This document shows positions 6,483 to 13,285 of a stretch of 13,285 nt of DNA, piece by piece. Source of the stretch: a bacterium (GTDB lineage: Bacteria > Patescibacteriota > Minisyncoccia > Phycocordibacterales > UBA10002). The position numbers were made by a program, and so were the translations under genes. Location: the NCBI GenBank assembly GCA_030697445.1, contig JAUYPY010000005.1, positions 1 through 13,285 of the forward strand, in the 5' to 3' direction. The notes below the pieces were generated by a model. The model worked only from the letters and a program-made list of their open reading frames with translations, had not been told where the DNA came from and did not search any database. Position 1 is the stretch's first letter. Each line of letters starts with the position of its first letter.

Positions 6483-7389
6483 TGGCGCTTCTTTCGTTGA
6501 GTTGTGCCCGCTCAAATCCGGTCTGTAGAAACTTCAACCGGCAAGGGCTTCGGAGTTTCCGGAGCGCTTTGGCTTCAATCTGGCGAATGCGCTCGCGGGT
6601 AACTTTGAAGAGTTGCCCAACTTCTTCAAGAGTGAACTTTTTTCCCCCGTCCAAGAAACCAAATCGATGTCTAAGTATTACCTGCTCCTTGTTGGTTAGG
6701 GTTAATAGTACATCTTCAATACACACGGCAAGTGTCTCATGATCCGCTCCGAGAGAAGGGTTCGGGACATTCTCGTCTATAATAGTATCACCGATGGTGA
6801 TCATGCTATCCGACGCGATAGGGATGTTCATAGAAACCGCAAAGACGGGATCGAAGCACTCCTTGATGAAACTGACCGGCTCTTCTGCTGCGATGGACAG
6901 TTCGGTGTCAGTCGGCTGTCGTTCGAGTTGTTCGGTAAGCCCTTCGATTATGCGAAGCACTTTCCGACGCCGGTCAAACACATGGACCGGAAGACGGATC
7001 GTTTTCCCGTGGTTCGATATCGCACGCGTTATTGATTGCCGTATCCACCATCTGGCGTAAGTGGTCATCTTATATCCAAACGATGGGTTGAACCGTTCTA
7101 CTGCTTTCATAAGTCCGATATTCCCTTCTTGCAGCAACTCCATAAAGTCCAAACCGAGACCGACATACCGTTTTGCAATGGTGAATACAAACCGCAAATT
7201 ATGCAGGATGAGTGTCTCCCGTGCTTCCTTATCGCCGTTGCGACGAAACCGTTTCGATAGACGAATGGTCTCTCGGTGAGTCAATACTTCAAATCTACCG
7301 ACTTGTTTAAGATAGGCAACGACTGCGTCTGACATCGTCTCCTCGCCTCGTTCAACTATCGAATCCGCATCATTTATTTTTTTCTTCAC
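6472..7389 (-). CDS. rpoD: RNA polymerase sigma-70 family factor (RpoD-like, no region 1.1)
   Basis: Promoter-recognition subunit of RNA polymerase, 305 residues. Regions in order: 1.2 (about 20-50, MSDAVVAYLKQVG...LSKRF), 2.1-2.4 (about 61-136) with DFMELLQEGNIGLMKAVERF and the -10-reading helix TTYARWWIRQSITRAI (109-123), region 3 (about 137-205), the 3.2 finger around DTIIDENVPNPSLG (201-214) and 4.1-4.2 (about 220-282) with the helix-turn-helix VTRERIRQIEAKALRKLR. Region 1.1 and the long non-conserved insert of E. coli RpoD are missing. The -10 and -35 reading helices are almost canonical, so it should use TATAAT/TTGACA-like promoters such as those seen here. Start is GTG, with AAGGAG 6 bases upstream. 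It could be the primary sigma or a group 2 paralogue; a genome-wide count would decide. Its sequence lacks GCGCG strings, unlike its neighbours. Confidence 0.9.
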   Translation of the reverse strand: MKKKINDADSIVERGEETMSDAVVAYLKQVGRFEVLTHRETIRLSKRFRRNGDKEARETLILHNLRFVFTIAKRYVGLGLDFMELLQEGNIGLMKAVERFNPSFGYKMTTYARWWIRQSITRAISNHGKTIRLPVHVFDRRRKVLRIIEGLTEQLERQPTDTELSIAAEEPVSFIKECFDPVFAVSMNIPIASDSMITIGDTIIDENVPNPSLGADHETLAVCIEDVLLTLTNKEQVILRHRFGFLDGGKKFTLEEVGQLFKVTRERIRQIEAKALRKLRSPCRLKFLQTGFERAQLNERSAKKK

Positions 7390-7394
7390 AGGAT

Positions 7395-7453
7395 ACTCCT
7401 TTCTTATTGAGAACTTCTATACTGAATGTACCACACAATAGACTCTTACGCAA
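7395..7453 (-). promoter_or_regulatory. Strong Shine-Dalgarno and possible promoter of the sigma gene
   Basis: On the minus strand AAGGAG ends 6 bases before the GTG start, the only clear Shine-Dalgarno in the window. Upstream, TTGCGT (7453-7448) and an extended -10 TGGTACATT (hexamer 7430-7425) are 17 bases apart but match the consensus poorly; a TATAGA closer in is an alternative. The Shine-Dalgarno is solid, the promoter is tentative. The 68 bases between murJ and this gene hold no terminator, so read-through from murJ is possible. Confidence 0.5.
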
Positions 7454-7457
7454 AAAG

Positions 7458-9149
7458 TTACAGAGTTGGATTTTCAACAGGGTCGGGGGCGATTGGGTGA
7501 GAGCGCCATATTTTGTGATGTACGGTCGCCCATGCTTCCGCAAGCTCGCGATTCTTGAGAGCGTAGAGCACTGCCGCCCATGCCGCAATACCGAGCATAC
7601 CAGCCAATAACCCCTGCATTAAGACACCGAACACGCTTTCCAAATTAAAGAGAGTGTCGAAAAAGTTGAGCCCGCCGTATGCAACCGCGCCGGCAATCAC
7701 AGAGGCGCCAATACTCTCACATATCGTACGGCGCGAAGCGCTCCACAAACTTCCGTACCGCACAGAAAACAAGCGCCACAAAAGCGAGAGATTCACGAGC
7801 GCGCCAATCGAATATGCAAGAGGCAGTGCAAGCGCTCCGGTTCCCGCGACATCTGTAACGCGCAGAAGCGCTTCAATAAAAAACCTAAACGAGCTCGAGT
7901 GTGAAAACCATAAGGCAAACCAGTATCCAAGCCCAACCGTAAGCGCTCCGGCAAACACATTGACCAACAACGGGCGGCTCGTCTCACCAGCCGCGTAATA
8001 CGCGCGGACCAAAAGTAAAATGAGTCCCTGCGCCACTATTGAAATAGCGAATAGCGCAAGCGCCGCGGCTGTCAAGCGCGTATCCGTCCAGCTGAATGCG
8101 CCTGCGCCAAGCACTACCCGTACAATCTGCGCGCGCAAGACAATAAAAAGTGCGGTGGCGGGAAGCGACCAAAACACGATATGTTTAAATGAAGTTGAAA
8201 CGGCACTGAAAAATGCGCCATTGCCGTCTTTTGAAAATAGCCGTACGAGCGTCGGAAACGCAGCGAGTGAATATGAGATGCCCACAATAGAAAGCGGAAC
8301 CGATTGCACATTCCACGCAAGTGTAAAAATTGCGATAGATCCGGCTCCTATTGAAGAAGCTAAGTAAAGCAGGAAAAGAGTGACGATATTGGATACGCCA
8401 AGCGCAGCCGTTCGCGGTAGTGAAGCGGCAACAATACGCCGCAGTTCGGAAAATTTCCATGAAAATGAAAACCGAGGGAAAAGCCCCGCGCGTACGACAA
8501 TTGGAATTTGCACGGCAAAGTGCAGCGCCGCGCCGAACACTACACCCCACGCAAGCCCTGATGTCCCAAAAAGCGGGTACAAAAACACCACGCCGAAAAT
8601 AATTCCTATGTTGTAGAGGAGCGGACTCACTGCATACACGAAAAAACGACGGCGCGCTTGCACAATGCTTCCTAAGAGATTTGAAATGCCGAGAAAAATC
8701 GGCTGTAGAAGCATAATCTTGGTAAGCGTTACTGTTGTATTGAAAAACTCTTCGGAAATAAGCGCTGCGGGGAAAAAAGTACGCACCAAGAATGGAGTCA
8801 GGAAAAATGCTGCGAGCGACACGGCGGCAATGCCGATAAAAAAAGTAGAAAATACGCCATCGACAAACCGTTTGCCGCCATCTTCATCTTTTTCCATTTT
8901 TTCAACTAAAAAAGGGACAAGAATAGAGGCGGATACGATAGAAGCAGCGCCGACCAAAATCAAGTCGGGAATACGAAAGGCCGCATAATACGAATCTAGA
9001 ATTTCTCCGGCGCCGAATGTACCGGCAAACAATCGGTCGCGCAGGAGTGCCAACACCTGAGAAAGAAGCGCAAACGCGCCAAGAAGATAAGCGGCCTCAT
9101 GCAGACCGCGCACGTCCTTGTGCAATAGCGCTAAAAGCCGTTTGACCAT
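7458..9149 (-). CDS. murJ: Lipid II flippase MurJ (MviN family)
   Basis: Inner-membrane transporter of the MOP superfamily that flips lipid II to the outer face for peptidoglycan assembly. It is 563 residues, a little longer than E. coli MurJ (511), and hydrophobic throughout with about 14 predicted membrane helices. Family features: RDRLFAGTFGAGEILDSYYAAFRIPDL-like N-terminal block (38-63) with conserved basic residues and the FGAG turn, AASLPRTAALG (241-251), AWNVQSVPLSIVGIS (278-292) and YYAAGETSRP (384-393), the latter matching the conserved loop of the family. The C terminus ends in a short hydrophilic tail. The ATG overlaps the upstream gene's stop by one base (TAATG), linking it to the ligase-like/TPR protein and suggesting joint work in envelope building. 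Confidence 0.93.
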   Translation of the reverse strand: MVKRLLALLHKDVRGLHEAAYLLGAFALLSQVLALLRDRLFAGTFGAGEILDSYYAAFRIPDLILVGAASIVSASILVPFLVEKMEKDEDGGKRFVDGVFSTFFIGIAAVSLAAFFLTPFLVRTFFPAALISEEFFNTTVTLTKIMLLQPIFLGISNLLGSIVQARRRFFVYAVSPLLYNIGIIFGVVFLYPLFGTSGLAWGVVFGAALHFAVQIPIVVRAGLFPRFSFSWKFSELRRIVAASLPRTAALGVSNIVTLFLLYLASSIGAGSIAIFTLAWNVQSVPLSIVGISYSLAAFPTLVRLFSKDGNGAFFSAVSTSFKHIVFWSLPATALFIVLRAQIVRVVLGAGAFSWTDTRLTAAALALFAISIVAQGLILLLVRAYYAAGETSRPLLVNVFAGALTVGLGYWFALWFSHSSSFRFFIEALLRVTDVAGTGALALPLAYSIGALVNLSLLWRLFSVRYGSLWSASRRTICESIGASVIAGAVAYGGLNFFDTLFNLESVFGVLMQGLLAGMLGIAAWAAVLYALKNRELAEAWATVHHKIWRSHPIAPDPVENPTL

Positions 9150-11596
9150 TATTCATCGCTCTTGCTTTTTTCCTGAACCGGAAGCGTAGAGCGTTTTTCC
9201 GGCTTGGCGTCCACAGGAGGCGCGGCATTCGCAAATGCTGACCTGCCCGCCTTGAGATTGCTTAAGATGAGCGCGACTTCTTTGTTGTCTGGGTTAGTTT
9301 TTACGAGTAGAGCAAACTGCGCAAGAGCATCTTGGTCGCGATTCAACTTGTCGTACGAAAGCCCGAGGAAATACCGCGCATTTGAATAATTTGAATTCAG
9401 TGCGACTGCGCGCTCGAGCGCGTTTACTGCTCCGCGAAAATCCTTTTCATTGTATTTCAGAATACCTGACTGGAATCGCAACACGGGGTCGTTCGGCGCA
9501 AGTACTATAGCTGCGTCAACAGATTGGATTGCCGCGGCGATGTTGCCCTCCTCCACTTCCAACTGCGACAAGAAGAATATCGCTTCCGTGTAATTTGGCT
9601 TTGCTTGGAGAGATTGCCCGATAAACTCCCGCGCGCGCGCACCGTCTCCTTTCGCCGCTTCAAGACGCGCCAGCGTGAGGAATATTGCCGGACTTTTCGG
9701 ATTGCGCTTCAACGCTTCTTCATACGAGGCGCGCGCGCTTTCGTATGCCCCGTTTATCTTAAGTGGAACCACGGCTTCGTATACTCGCCCGAGCGAAAGC
9801 CAATTTTCATAATTACCTCCGTCGAGAGCAAGGGCGCTTTTACTGTATTCTACGGCTTTCCCCAAAAGAAGCTGGAATGCTTCGCGCGTCGCATCTGCGT
9901 TTTGAGCGTTCCCTTGAGACAAAACCGTGTTCATGCGCGCAAGCGACAAATCAGTGAGCGCGCGCGCGTACACATCTGCCGGCGAGCGCGCGGCGGCGCG
10001 GGAAATAAACCGCTCCGCCGCATCCATATCGCCTGCCACATTTGCAGTACGCACGCCTTTTAGATACAACACCGACGAAGCAAGCCGATTGCCCGCACTG
10101 TACGCAAACGCCGCATCACCGAGCAAAAACAGAATAAGCGCGAGCACCGCCGCAAACGACACCGCGGGGCTTCCGGCAATAGCAAAGCGCCTTTCGGTAA
10201 TGGCTCCGGCGCCGTAGAGCGCTGAGAGCGCCAAGGCAGTCATCACAAAGGCGAGCGCCAGAATTACTGGACCTGAGGAATAAAAGAACAGAACACACCA
10301 CAAAAAAAGTGAAGTGAGGAACGAAGCGCCAACCAAATATCTCCCAACTTTGTCTGCCGCTGCGGACAAAATAAACCGAAAACCTGTCCACGCATAAACA
10401 GAAAGGAATAGCACCCAGAGAGCTCCGCCCAATAAACCGGTAGTAACCAATGTGGTTGGGAGAAACCCGATACCGGAAGCGAAATCGGTATTCCAGAAAA
10501 TCGTCTGATTGGCGCCTAACGGCTTCAACGCAAGCCATTGCCGTGAAAACATGTTTGGTCCGGCTCCAAAAAACGGAGAATCGTTAAGCGTTTGCCGCGC
10601 CACATCCATCGTTGCGCCAAAAGAAGGTCGTGCGTCAAACGAAACAATGTTCAAACGCCCGGCAATCATATTTCCAAGCGGCCCCGGAATGACGACAAAG
10701 AGAACAGCGCACAAAAACACAGCGAGAGAAATCATCGGAATTTTACGCGTTGAGGCTTCAGGAGCAACAGTTGGTACTCCGTTTTCCTTTTTTTCTTCCT
10801 GATCGCCGTGCGCGACCGCAGAGCGCACATCCTCAACTCCTGCGCGCGACAAATGCCCGAAAGAAATAAGATACACCAAAAACACGAGCGCGAATGCGCC
10901 GACAAAAACCCATACGAGCGTCATATTGACCACTCCTAAAATGAGCAGAGACGCGCATAGCGCGGCTAGAAACAGAATGCGCAAACCTGAGCGAAGGCGC
11001 ATAAACTCAAGCGTTGAGAGCGTAAAGATTGCAACCGCGCCGAAAAATACGCCGAGGTCGTTCCATCGGCCTAGCACGGTTGATGTCGTATCGGTAAAAA
11101 AACCAAATGAGAGCATATCGGGGCCGCCGATAAATCGGATTATGTGGAACAGCGCGATGAGCGCCGCGGAAATAAAAAACAAAAGATAGGCGTAAAAAAC
11201 CTGTTCTGCAGAACGAATGAGCGAAACGAACAAAAGCAAAAACACGACAAGCGCGGATAAGAAAGCGAGCGAGCCGACATCAAAAAATGCACCGCTCCAC
11301 GAAAGTGCGAGAGCACCGGATGAAATTGCGGAAATGGCGTTCACCGTTACAAGCAGTATGAGTATCGGGAAGAGTAAAGTGCGCGGAAATGAGATATCAC
11401 CGTCTTTGAGGCGCGCAATCGCCCACAAACCTGCCGCAACGGCTGTTAGTAGTATAAAAAGGGCTGTTTTGGAAAAGCCAAACGGTACAATAGTCGACGG
11501 TATGACAAATATCGGCATCAGAAACACAAGTGCGAGCAATACAAAGCGGGCAAAACGATCAAAAAAAGATTGGGCGTGCACAAGATTTTCGTCCAT
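9149..11596 (-). CDS. O-antigen ligase/polymerase-like membrane protein with C-terminal TPR domain
   Basis: An 815-residue protein in two parts. Residues 1 to about 505 are highly hydrophobic, with about 12 predicted membrane helices, and contain NDSPFFGAGPNMFSRQW (338-354), which matches the short motif (hPlfGxGxxxF) preceding the large periplasmic loop of Wzy/WaaL-type O-antigen ligases and polymerases. A charged, non-membrane stretch at 260-286 looks like a cytoplasmic or linker loop. Residues about 520-785 form roughly six TPR repeats (for example YENWLSLGRVYEAV, AIFLTLARLEAAKGD, ARYFLGLSYDKLNRD), and the last 30 residues are charged and disordered. The family joins glycans to lipid or protein carriers; the substrate here is unknown, and an S-layer or cell-surface glycan target is a guess. 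First gene after a terminator and an extended -10; followed by murJ with a one-base overlap. Confidence 0.8.
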   Translation of the reverse strand: MDENLVHAQSFFDRFARFVLLALVFLMPIFVIPSTIVPFGFSKTALFILLTAVAAGLWAIARLKDGDISFPRTLLFPILILLVTVNAISAISSGALALSWSGAFFDVGSLAFLSALVVFLLLFVSLIRSAEQVFYAYLLFFISAALIALFHIIRFIGGPDMLSFGFFTDTTSTVLGRWNDLGVFFGAVAIFTLSTLEFMRLRSGLRILFLAALCASLLILGVVNMTLVWVFVGAFALVFLVYLISFGHLSRAGVEDVRSAVAHGDQEEKKENGVPTVAPEASTRKIPMISLAVFLCAVLFVVIPGPLGNMIAGRLNIVSFDARPSFGATMDVARQTLNDSPFFGAGPNMFSRQWLALKPLGANQTIFWNTDFASGIGFLPTTLVTTGLLGGALWVLFLSVYAWTGFRFILSAAADKVGRYLVGASFLTSLFLWCVLFFYSSGPVILALAFVMTALALSALYGAGAITERRFAIAGSPAVSFAAVLALILFLLGDAAFAYSAGNRLASSVLYLKGVRTANVAGDMDAAERFISRAAARSPADVYARALTDLSLARMNTVLSQGNAQNADATREAFQLLLGKAVEYSKSALALDGGNYENWLSLGRVYEAVVPLKINGAYESARASYEEALKRNPKSPAIFLTLARLEAAKGDGARAREFIGQSLQAKPNYTEAIFFLSQLEVEEGNIAAAIQSVDAAIVLAPNDPVLRFQSGILKYNEKDFRGAVNALERAVALNSNYSNARYFLGLSYDKLNRDQDALAQFALLVKTNPDNKEVALILSNLKAGRSAFANAAPPVDAKPEKRSTLPVQEKSKSDE

Positions 11597-11628
11597 AAGA
11601 AATAAAAAAATGAATAATTAGTATTATT

Positions 11629-11637
11629 AGTATATCA
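11629..11637 (-). promoter_or_regulatory. Extended -10 promoter for the ligase-like/TPR-murJ operon
   Basis: On the minus strand TGATATACT (11637-11629) is an extended -10 with a TATACT hexamer. It lies just after the rnpB terminator and 32 bases before the ATG at 11596, giving an AT-rich leader of about 26 bases without a Shine-Dalgarno. A second, weaker AATACT at 11625-11620 is an alternative. Confidence 0.6.
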
Positions 11638-11649
11638 GACGCCAATAAG

Positions 11650-11680
11650 AAAAACCACACGCCTGAGGCGGGTGGTTTTT
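11650..11680. terminator. Strong bidirectional intrinsic terminator, 3' of rnpB
   Basis: AAAAACCACACGCC (11650-11663) pairs with GGCGGGTGGTTTTT (11667-11680) around a TGA loop with a single mismatch. On the minus strand it follows the rnpB P1 strand by 8 bases and ends in a T run, so it should end the RNase P RNA transcript; on the plus strand it is equally strong. Confidence 0.92.
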
Positions 11681-11753
11681 CATCTATGGTGCCGTGTCTA
11701 TAAGCCGAATTCTGTGCCGATTTTGCCCACCGAAGGTGGCGCAAAATCGAGCA

Positions 11754-11803
11754 CTCCGACCGAAGCGTCGGAGTTGCCCCGACGTTTGCTCCGCAAAGTC
11801 GGG
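11754..11803. repeat. Two-hairpin cassette, copy 1 (in rnpB)
   Basis: On the plus strand a hairpin with CTCCGAC/GTCGGAG arms (11754-11773) is followed by one with CCCGAC/GTCGGG arms (11778-11803, stem lengthened by TTTGC/GCAAA). The same order and arms recur at 11941-11986. Confidence 0.75.
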
Positions 11804-11940
11804 ACGCTCAATTTTGTAACCGCCTATGGCGGACAAAATTGGCGATAGCCATTTATCTGCGATTGTTGTCGCCAACAACCTGTAGCGTCACCCCCAGTGC
11901 GAAGCACTGGGTACGGACTTGCACTCGGGTAAGAATTTTG

Positions 11941-11986
11941 CTCCGACGCTCCTGCGAGGTCGGAGTCCCGACTGGAACGTCGGGAC
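11941..11986. repeat. Two-hairpin cassette, copy 2 (in rnpB)
   Basis: CTCCGAC (11941-11947) pairs with GTCGGAG (11959-11965), and directly after it GTCCCGAC (11965-11972) pairs with GTCGGGAC (11979-11986). Arms match those of copy 1; loops differ. In the RNA this block lies where P13-P15 of type A RNase P RNA would be. Confidence 0.75.
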
Positions 11987-12164
11987 CGTTTCACCCCTCC
12001 GCAAAAAGCGGAGGACTCGTCTCTGTTCGCATCTCTATCCTTGCGGACGGCAGGCGTTACCTGCTACCTTTTTAATCCGCCGAAGGCGGATAAGTGTTCG
12101 GACTTTCCTCCCACTAACTTGTCAGACAAGTGAGGGGGCAGCTACCCAACACGGCACTGCTTAA

Positions 12165-12173
12165 AGTATAACA
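12165..12173 (-). promoter_or_regulatory. Extended -10 promoter of rnpB
   Basis: On the minus strand TGTTATACT (12173-12165) is an extended -10 with TATACT. The RNA start about 7 bases further (near 12158) coincides with the first base of helix P1. No good -35 is seen (TGTGCG at 12193-12188). The box starts 4 bases after the reductase stop codon. Confidence 0.72.
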
Positions 12174-12176
12174 CAT

Positions 12177-13285
12177 TTACACGATCTCGCACACCCCAGC
12201 GACACACGCGAGTTCTTTTTTCATATCCGTTTCGTTCTGCTTCTCGTACGAAATAATTTTTGAATAATCCAAATGCTCAAGCCGTTTCGCAAGCTCAACA
12301 TACCGTTTCTCGTCAATCGCCTCGTACGGTGCGAGTTGGTACACATGATTCTCGCGCGGAAGGAATGAGAGGCCGCCGACAATATCCCAATGCTCGTAGA
12401 GCCAGTTTGCAACTTCAACCCACTCGTTGTCGCCGACGGAAATCGTGGCGGATGGATTGTGCTCGGTGTATTGCGTCTTTACATTTTTCCAGTGTTCCAA
12501 AAGCACGCGGGCGGAAATATCGTCGCGGAAAATTGCTCCTTTTGGCGCCTTCACCGGGAACTCAAGCACAAAGGTCGTCGCATTTTCAGCCGACTGCCCT
12601 ACTTCCGGATAATACGGCACGCCTTGGTCTTTCAGCATTTTGAAAAGCGAGTCCGTCGCCGCAATTCTGATGCGCCGAATGTAGTACGGCGAATGGCGCG
12701 GGTGCATACCAGATGAGCAATCGACGAGTTGGGAAAGCGTGCCTGACGGCTTCACGCAGGTGATGCAGGTTGATGCGCCGACACCGAATCGTTTTGCATA
12801 CTCGATGTTTACTTTGATTGCTTCTTTGCGAAGTATGTCGAGCGTCTTTTCTTCGCGCACCACGGGGCAATCCCACTGGCCCGTGATGGAGACGCCGAGC
12901 AGGCGCTCTTTTTCGCAATTTTCTGTCCACTCTTTTGAAAGATACGGAAAATTGGTGAGTGTGGACTGGTAGGTGCCGATGATAGTTGCAATGCGCACTT
13001 TCGCTTTGAGTGTTTCTACGGTATCGTCAGCGCGCGCCACCACTTCCGACAAATTGCAAAACTGTTTTGACTGTAAAATAATCTCTCCGCATGGGTTGGT
13101 GCCGATAAGTCCGGTAATCGTTGTGCCGGCATCATCAAAATAGCCGAGCTTTTTCAGGAGCTCTACGCGCCGCGCTGGCAAGGTCTTCGCAAGCCCGCCG
13201 CGGTTGAATATGCCGCGCTCGCCAGAACCCGACTTAATGAGTGCAACCCACTCGTCGAGAAACTCCCCCGCGGCGGGCTTTTTCA
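12177..13285 (-). CDS. nrdJ: Adenosylcobalamin-dependent ribonucleotide reductase (class II, RTPR type), C-terminal part
   Basis: Makes deoxyribonucleotides from ribonucleotides with a B12-generated radical. The frame is open to the window edge, so the N terminus is missing; about 369 residues are seen. From the edge comes EWVALIKSGSGERGIFNR, typical of this family, then NPCGEI with the radical-bearing cysteine and Asn/Glu partners, and a second cysteine 11 residues on (QFCNLSE), the same spacing as the Cys408/Cys419 pair of the Lactobacillus leichmannii enzyme. QLVDCSSGMHPRHSPYYIRR is another family block. The C-terminal tail ends CVAGVCEIV, a CX4C pair that would re-reduce the active site. 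No intein is seen in this part. The TAA stop lies just upstream of the rnpB promoter, with no terminator between. Confidence 0.93.
   Translation of the reverse strand, partial: KKPAAGEFLDEWVALIKSGSGERGIFNRGGLAKTLPARRVELLKKLGYFDDAGTTITGLIGTNPCGEIILQSKQFCNLSEVVARADDTVETLKAKVRIATIIGTYQSTLTNFPYLSKEWTENCEKERLLGVSITGQWDCPVVREEKTLDILRKEAIKVNIEYAKRFGVGASTCITCVKPSGTLSQLVDCSSGMHPRHSPYYIRRIRIAATDSLFKMLKDQGVPYYPEVGQSAENATTFVLEFPVKAPKGAIFRDDISARVLLEHWKNVKTQYTEHNPSATISVGDNEWVEVANWLYEHWDIVGGLSFLPRENHVYQLAPYEAIDEKRYVELAKRLEHLDYSKIISYEKQNETDMKKELACVAGVCEIV

Larger units (their letters stand above)
11687..12158 (-). ncRNA. rnpB: RNase P RNA (catalytic subunit)
   Basis: The ribozyme that removes tRNA 5' leaders. 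Read on the minus strand, it starts near 12158 and shows helix P1 closed by GTGCCGTGT (12157-12149) and its exact complement at 11697-11689. CR I is GAGGAAAGTCCGAACAC (about 12110-12094), followed by a UUCG-type hairpin (12091-12075). The middle holds AACAGAGACGAG and GGGTGAAACGG. The 3' part has a P18 hairpin with a GCGA (GNRA) loop at 11878-11863, then AGATAAATGGCTA (11857-11845), and finally ACAGAA and TCGGCTTATAGACACGG next to P1. Length is about 472. Between the P18/CR IV block and the final CR V there is an extra set of four hairpins (11841-11718), far more than in E. coli. The GGTAA of loop L15 is not seen in its usual place. Ends were placed from P1 and the -10 box. Confidence 0.94.

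Noticed and set aside
6787..6801. Short palindrome ATCACC-GAT-GGTGAT in the sigma gene
   Set aside because: Six-base arms within the conserved region before the 3.2 finger; explained by coding sequence and unrelated to the CCGATGTT core.
11687..12158. The cluster of hairpins as a CRISPR array or riboswitch
   Set aside because: Spacing is irregular and the arms belong to RNase P RNA, with P1, CR I and CR V all recognisable.
13182..13285. Possible start of the reductase at TTG 13181
   Set aside because: The frame is open to the window edge and the upstream part encodes conserved SGSGERGIFNR, so the gene simply runs off the window.
67..13285. Frequent GCGCG strings as a possible motif or regulatory repeat
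   Set aside because: They are spread through coding frames in many genes and look like overall composition and codon bias rather than a discrete element.

Overview
The window looks like chromosomal DNA of a small-genome bacterium of the Candidate Phyla Radiation (Patescibacteria, most likely a Parcubacteria-type lineage). This is an inference from short or trimmed housekeeping proteins, tight operons with TAATG and ATGA junctions, a large membrane protein with an O-antigen-ligase-type motif fused to a TPR tail, a B12-dependent ribonucleotide reductase, and promoters that sit almost on the start codon. TGA is used as a normal stop (holB-like gene, def), so this is not one of the lineages that read UGA as glycine. 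The DNA is rich in GCGCG strings. No phage, IS, CRISPR or toxin-antitoxin module is visible.

Layout. Left, minus strand: murA, mreB, a short holB-like gene, frr and rseP form one operon (4723 down to 67), followed 27 bases later by a tRNA-Val(CAC) cut by the window edge. It starts at a clear sigma-70 promoter whose predicted RNA start lies at the murA ATG. Divergently, on the plus strand, lie a small unknown gene (4780-5049), then def and fmt (5106-6433). fmt meets a minus-strand sigma-70 factor gene (6472-7389) tail to tail at a shared hairpin terminator. Upstream of the sigma gene are murJ and the ligase-like/TPR gene (7458-11596, minus). Then come a strong bidirectional terminator, the RNase P RNA gene rnpB (about 11687-12158, minus) and the 3' part of an adenosylcobalamin-dependent ribonucleotide reductase gene running off the right edge.

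How the genes work together. MurA (first committed step of peptidoglycan precursor synthesis), MurJ (lipid II flipping), MreB (rod-shape scaffold) and probably the ligase-like protein make a cell-envelope theme. Frr, Def, Fmt, tRNA-Val and RNase P RNA serve translation and tRNA maturation. The sigma factor has near-canonical DNA-reading regions, which fits the TATACT/TACAAT boxes in the window.

Most of the window is ordinary core genome. The points worth a second look are: (1) a perfect 14-bp-arm palindrome lying in frame inside fmt, with a sister hairpin sharing its core just upstream of def; (2) an RNase P RNA with a large extra hairpin block and a two-hairpin cassette present twice, apparently without the usual L15 GGU motif; (3) several promoters implying leaderless mRNAs, in contrast to the sigma gene, which has a strong Shine-Dalgarno and lacks the GCGCG strings of its neighbours. 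I found no convincing new multi-gene system.
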